Source: Pseudomonadota bacterium
Lineage (GTDB): Bacteria > Desulfobacterota > Desulfobacteria > Desulfobacterales > Desulfobacteraceae
Direction of reading: 5' to 3'
Assembly: GCA_018812385.1 (NCBI GenBank)
Contig: JAHJDU010000046.1
Location: forward strand, 1 to 9,328
DNA: 9,328 nucleotides
Both the position numbers and the translations under genes were made by a program. Positions 7,047-9,328 of this stretch are shown here, in pieces (position 1 is the first letter of the stretch; every line of letters begins with the position of its first letter). The notes beneath the pieces are model-generated. The model saw nothing but the letters and a program-made list of their open reading frames with translations, searched no databases and was not told the origin of the DNA.

Positions 7047-7858
7047 AAAACAAACACCAGATAGACATACAAAACAGGAATGGCCAGAAGCAACCCGTCT
7101 ATTCTATCGAGCATTCCGCCGTGCCCCGGAAGAATCCGGCCTGAATCTTTAATGCTTGATGCCCGTTTCATGGCAGATTCAAACAAATCACCTATTTGTC
7201 CGGCAATGGCAAGCATGAAAGACACGGGTATAGTTAGAAACGACAAAGACAGATCATTAAAAAAACACTGACAAAAAATAAATCCGGTAACCATTGAGGC
7301 TGCTATGCCACCCACAGATCCTTCAATGGTTTTGTTGGGGCTGATATTTGGAGCAAGCGCATTTTTCCCAAAAAAGGTTCCACTGTAAAATGCACCCGTA
7401 TCATTGGCAAAAATAACAATTAACAGCCAGATAATCCAAAAGGTTCCCCCATCAAGTTCTTTAATGAAAATCAGAAGAGACAAGGAAACCGGAATATAAA
7501 CAACGCCTAAGACCTGCTTGGAAATAATATCAAATATGGCATGATTGCTTGCAAACCGGGACAACACAAAAATAGATAAGGCCATCAGGTTCATGGCAAG
7601 GATTAAAAACAGAATTTCCCATGATCCCAGGCAGGCACTGATAATAAGCGCCATTGAAACTATGTAGGAGATAAGCTTTATAGTATTGGAAATGGGTTCT
7701 TCATCATTTCCAAAAACAATTCTCAAGTATTCGCGAATGGCAAATATGGCAACGACTGAGATCAGTATGGCAAAAAATAATGTATTACCCTTAATGAGAA
7801 TCCATAAAACTATGGGGGCAAGTATGAGTGCGGTTATCCATCGTTTGATGTGCTGCAT
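7043..7858 (-). CDS. cdsA: Phosphatidate cytidylyltransferase (CDP-diacylglycerol synthase)
   Basis: Membrane enzyme: phosphatidic acid + CTP gives CDP-diacylglycerol + PPi, the branch point for phosphatidylethanolamine, phosphatidylglycerol and cardiolipin. The 271-residue protein is mostly hydrophobic, with spans at about 8-22, 27-40, 61-77, 80-99, 116-132, 138-151, 183-200, 207-222 and 254-271. The family signature is complete near the C-terminus: SAMKRASSIKDSGR (228-241) followed by ILPGHGGMLDRIDG (242-255), with its metal-binding aspartates (Asp238, Asp251, Asp254). Also typical are ANDTGAFYSGTFFGK (151-165), SPNKTIEGSVGG (173-184) and GQIGDLFES (220-228). The ATG lies inside the end of uppS (25-base overlap) with only a weak GGTAAG upstream, so it probably depends on uppS translation. 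It shares four bases with dxr. Confidence 0.95.
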   Translation of the reverse strand: MQHIKRWITALILAPIVLWILIKGNTLFFAILISVVAIFAIREYLRIVFGNDEEPISNTIKLISYIVSMALIISACLGSWEILFLILAMNLMALSIFVLSRFASNHAIFDIISKQVLGVVYIPVSLSLLIFIKELDGGTFWIIWLLIVIFANDTGAFYSGTFFGKNALAPNISPNKTIEGSVGGIAASMVTGFIFCQCFFNDLSLSFLTIPVSFMLAIAGQIGDLFESAMKRASSIKDSGRILPGHGGMLDRIDGLLLAIPVLYVYLVFVL

Positions 7859-8595
7859 GATATCTTACCGAACCGTCGGTCCCTCTTCTGATAATTTTTT
7901 AAAATTTCAATAAATTCATCTTTAGAAAAATCCGGCCACAAGGTATCACAAATATAAATTTCAGAATATGCAGCCTGCCACAACATAAAATTACTCAACC
8001 TATACTCCCCGCTTGTACGGATAATCAAGTCAGGATCAGGCATTGTTCTCGTGTAAAGGTGATCTGAAATAAGGTCCTGGGTAATATCCTTGGAATCGAG
8101 CTCTTTTGATTCTATTTTTTGGGCAATCTGTTTAACCGCATTTGCGATCTCTTCTCTTGAACCATAACTCAATGCCAGATTTAAAACCATTTTATCGTTG
8201 TTTTCTGTCAACTCCAATGTGATATCAACTTCTTTTTGAACATCCAGGGGAAGTCTGTGCTTTTGACCGATGATATTGACACGAATCTGGTTTTTTGAAA
8301 ACGCTTCTCTTTCAGATATAATAAATTTTTTCAAAAGCATCATTAATGCTTTTACTTCGAGTTTCGGTCTTGCCCAGTTTTCCGTGGAGAATGCATATAA
8401 GGTGATCATCCCTATGCCAAGCTCTCTTGCGGCTGTCACAATGGAACGAACGGTTTGTGCGCCTTGTTCATGCCCTTTTACACGATTCATTAACCTTTTT
8501 TTAGCCCATCTTCCATTGCCATCCATGATAATGGCCACATGAAATGGAAGTGTTTCAGGATCAAGGGGCAAGTCTTGTGTTGAGTTAGACTTCAA
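7834..8595 (-). CDS. uppS: Isoprenyl transferase, undecaprenyl-diphosphate synthase
   Basis: Cis-prenyltransferase that adds IPP units to farnesyl diphosphate to make C55 undecaprenyl diphosphate, precursor of the lipid carrier for peptidoglycan and surface polysaccharides. Numbered from the TTG at 8595, the protein has 253 residues, as in E. coli. IIMDGNGRW (22-30) contains catalytic Asp25. LYAFSTENW (66-74), NLALSYGSREEI (139-150), DPDLIIRTSGE (187-197) and RLSNFMLWQAAYSE (199-212) are the further conserved regions. No ATG exists before the catalytic motif, so the start must be non-ATG. TTG codons lie at 8617-8619 and 8593-8595. Only the second has a binding site (AAGGA, five bases upstream), so I prefer it; the first would add eight residues, mostly lysine. 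Either way the gene overlaps the end of frr (11 or 35 bases) and the start of cdsA (25 bases). Confidence 0.95.
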   Translation of the reverse strand: MKSNSTQDLPLDPETLPFHVAIIMDGNGRWAKKRLMNRVKGHEQGAQTVRSIVTAARELGIGMITLYAFSTENWARPKLEVKALMMLLKKFIISEREAFSKNQIRVNIIGQKHRLPLDVQKEVDITLELTENNDKMVLNLALSYGSREEIANAVKQIAQKIESKELDSKDITQDLISDHLYTRTMPDPDLIIRTSGEYRLSNFMLWQAAYSEIYICDTLWPDFSKDEFIEILKNYQKRDRRFGKISCSTSNDG

Positions 8596-9142
8596 GAATT
8601 TCCTTTTCTTTTTTAGCAAAGATTTCGTCTAACTGCTTAATATATTCATCAGTGGCTTCCTGAATCTGCTTTTGAGCCTTAAAACTGTCATCCTCAGAAA
8701 TATCCCCTTCCTTTTGAAGCTCTTTTACCATTTCATTTGAATCTCTCCGGATATTTCGAATGGCCACTTTATAATCTTCACAGATTTTAGCCACAGTTTT
8801 TGCAATCTCTTTTCTTCTCTCTTCTGTCAAAGGCGGTATCGATATTCTGATAAGTTTTCCATCATTCGAAGGTGTCAGACCAAGATTGGCTTTTAAGATC
8901 GCCTTTTCGACCTGGTTAATTACACTGACATCCCAGGGTTTCACTGTAATTAGTCTGCTTTCCGGGATGGATACAGTTGCCATTTGCGGCAAGGGTGTCT
9001 GAGTGCCATAATAATCGACTTTAACTCCATCAAGTATTGCCTGGGATGCTCTGCCCGTACGTACTTTTGATAGTTCTTTTTCAAAAGCTTTTTCAGATTT
9101 ACCCATTCTTTCTTTGGTTTCCTGGAGCACTTCATTTATCAT
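8585..9142 (-). CDS. frr: Ribosome recycling factor
   Basis: Releases ribosomes from mRNA after termination together with EF-G, splitting the 70S particle in the cytosol. The 185 residues match the family length exactly. The family's two-domain layout is visible. The first helix contains VRTGRAS (27-33). The beta-rich domain II runs from about 31 to 103, with YYGTQTPLPQMATVSIPESR (44-63) and KPWD (68-71). The long C-terminal helices contain PPLTEERRKE (103-112) and IRNIRRDSNEMVK (128-140), including the conserved Arg132. The ATG is preceded by GAGGA (9152-9156) at good distance, and the gene begins 26 bases after the pyrH stop. The end of the gene overlaps uppS. Pairing with pyrH is nearly universal in bacteria. 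No unusual feature is seen. Confidence 0.98.
   Translation of the reverse strand: MINEVLQETKERMGKSEKAFEKELSKVRTGRASQAILDGVKVDYYGTQTPLPQMATVSIPESRLITVKPWDVSVINQVEKAILKANLGLTPSNDGKLIRISIPPLTEERRKEIAKTVAKICEDYKVAIRNIRRDSNEMVKELQKEGDISEDDSFKAQKQIQEATDEYIKQLDEIFAKKEKEILEV
8601..8605 (-). promoter_or_regulatory. Ribosome binding site deciding the uppS start
   Basis: AAGGA on the minus strand lies five bases before the TTG at 8593-8595, within the lysine- and glutamate-coding tail of frr. The alternative TTG at 8617-8619 is preceded by GACGAAATCT, with no comparable purine-rich core. The site is inside a generally A/G-rich coding stretch, so part of the match could be incidental. Confidence 0.5.
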
Positions 9143-9168
9143 AACAATCTGTCCTCAATAATGGCTAA

Positions 9169-9328
9169 CTATTTGTTATAAATCCGAGTACCGATATTCT
9201 GGCCCAATACAGCCTTATAAATATTATCTTCCTTATGAAGATCAAACACCTGCAATGGCAAGTCATGTTCCATTGCAAGAGAAATTGCTGTCATATCCAT
9301 GACATGGAGCTGTTTTTCAATAACCCCC
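9169..9328 (-). CDS. pyrH: UMP kinase, C-terminal part only (cut by the window edge)
   Basis: Fifty-two codons plus a TAG stop (9169-9171) are visible; the gene continues beyond the right edge. The readable protein begins GVIEKQLHVMDMTAISLAME and continues with HDLPLQVFDLHKEDN and VLGQNIGTRIYNK. This matches the C-terminus of bacterial PyrH, where a VMD-TA--LA motif is followed by LP--VF and a final GT-I. PyrH phosphorylates UMP to UDP, as a cytosolic hexamer of the amino-acid kinase fold. Its position immediately before frr is the conserved arrangement, and tsf would be expected further upstream. The catalytic N-terminal part is outside the window and cannot be assessed. Confidence 0.92.
   Translation of the reverse strand, partial: GVIEKQLHVMDMTAISLAMEHDLPLQVFDLHKEDNIYKAVLGQNIGTRIYNK

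Noticed and set aside
1..9328. Defence system, CRISPR array, prophage or integrative element
   Set aside because: All minus-strand genes are recognised core metabolism or a known membrane family, spaced as an operon. There are no spaced repeats, integrase, transposase or tRNA in the window.

Overview
The window is a bacterial chromosome segment holding one long, tightly packed gene cluster, all on the minus strand. In transcription order (right to left) it reads pyrH (3' end only) - frr - uppS - cdsA - dxr - rseP - purL - purQ - DUF554 membrane protein. Every gene from frr onward is complete. Three features suggest a Gram-negative bacterium of the former Deltaproteobacteria, most likely a Desulfobacterales-type sulfate reducer. 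These are the gene order, a PurL carrying an N-terminal PurS-like region next to a separate PurQ, and moderate GC (roughly 40-45% by eye). This placement comes from gene content and protein style, not from a database match.

Right part (about 4800-9328): this is the classic conserved run that ends translation and builds the envelope. UMP kinase (PyrH) and ribosome recycling factor (Frr) are followed by undecaprenyl-diphosphate synthase (UppS), CDP-diacylglycerol synthase (CdsA), DXP reductoisomerase (Dxr) and the intramembrane site-2 protease RseP. Dxr supplies the MEP pathway that makes IPP. UppS uses IPP to build the C55 lipid carrier for peptidoglycan and O-antigen. CdsA makes the activated phospholipid precursor, and RseP handles envelope-stress proteolysis.

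Middle part (about 967-4802): where many proteobacteria have bamA or other envelope genes after rseP, this genome has purL and purQ. They are the synthetase and glutaminase parts of FGAM synthase in de novo purine synthesis. purL begins one base after the rseP stop, and purQ overlaps purL by four bases (ATGA). Translation is therefore probably coupled across the switch of pathway.

Left part (1-944): a DUF554 multi-pass membrane protein closes the cluster, with a strong ribosome binding site and a GTG start. Past its stop are 266 bases with no convincing complete gene. This stretch holds an imperfect 7-base tandem repeat (43-112, ten units in register), possibly the last codons of a plus-strand gene entering from the left edge, and a GGGGTCAGGC-type motif directly after the DUF554 stop. 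I see no clear intrinsic terminator. No RNA gene, CRISPR array, complete mobile element or phage gene is visible. The cluster's promoter must lie beyond the right edge. The window is mostly core metabolism. The parts most worth a second look are the left spacer, the purL/purQ junction and the PurL architecture.
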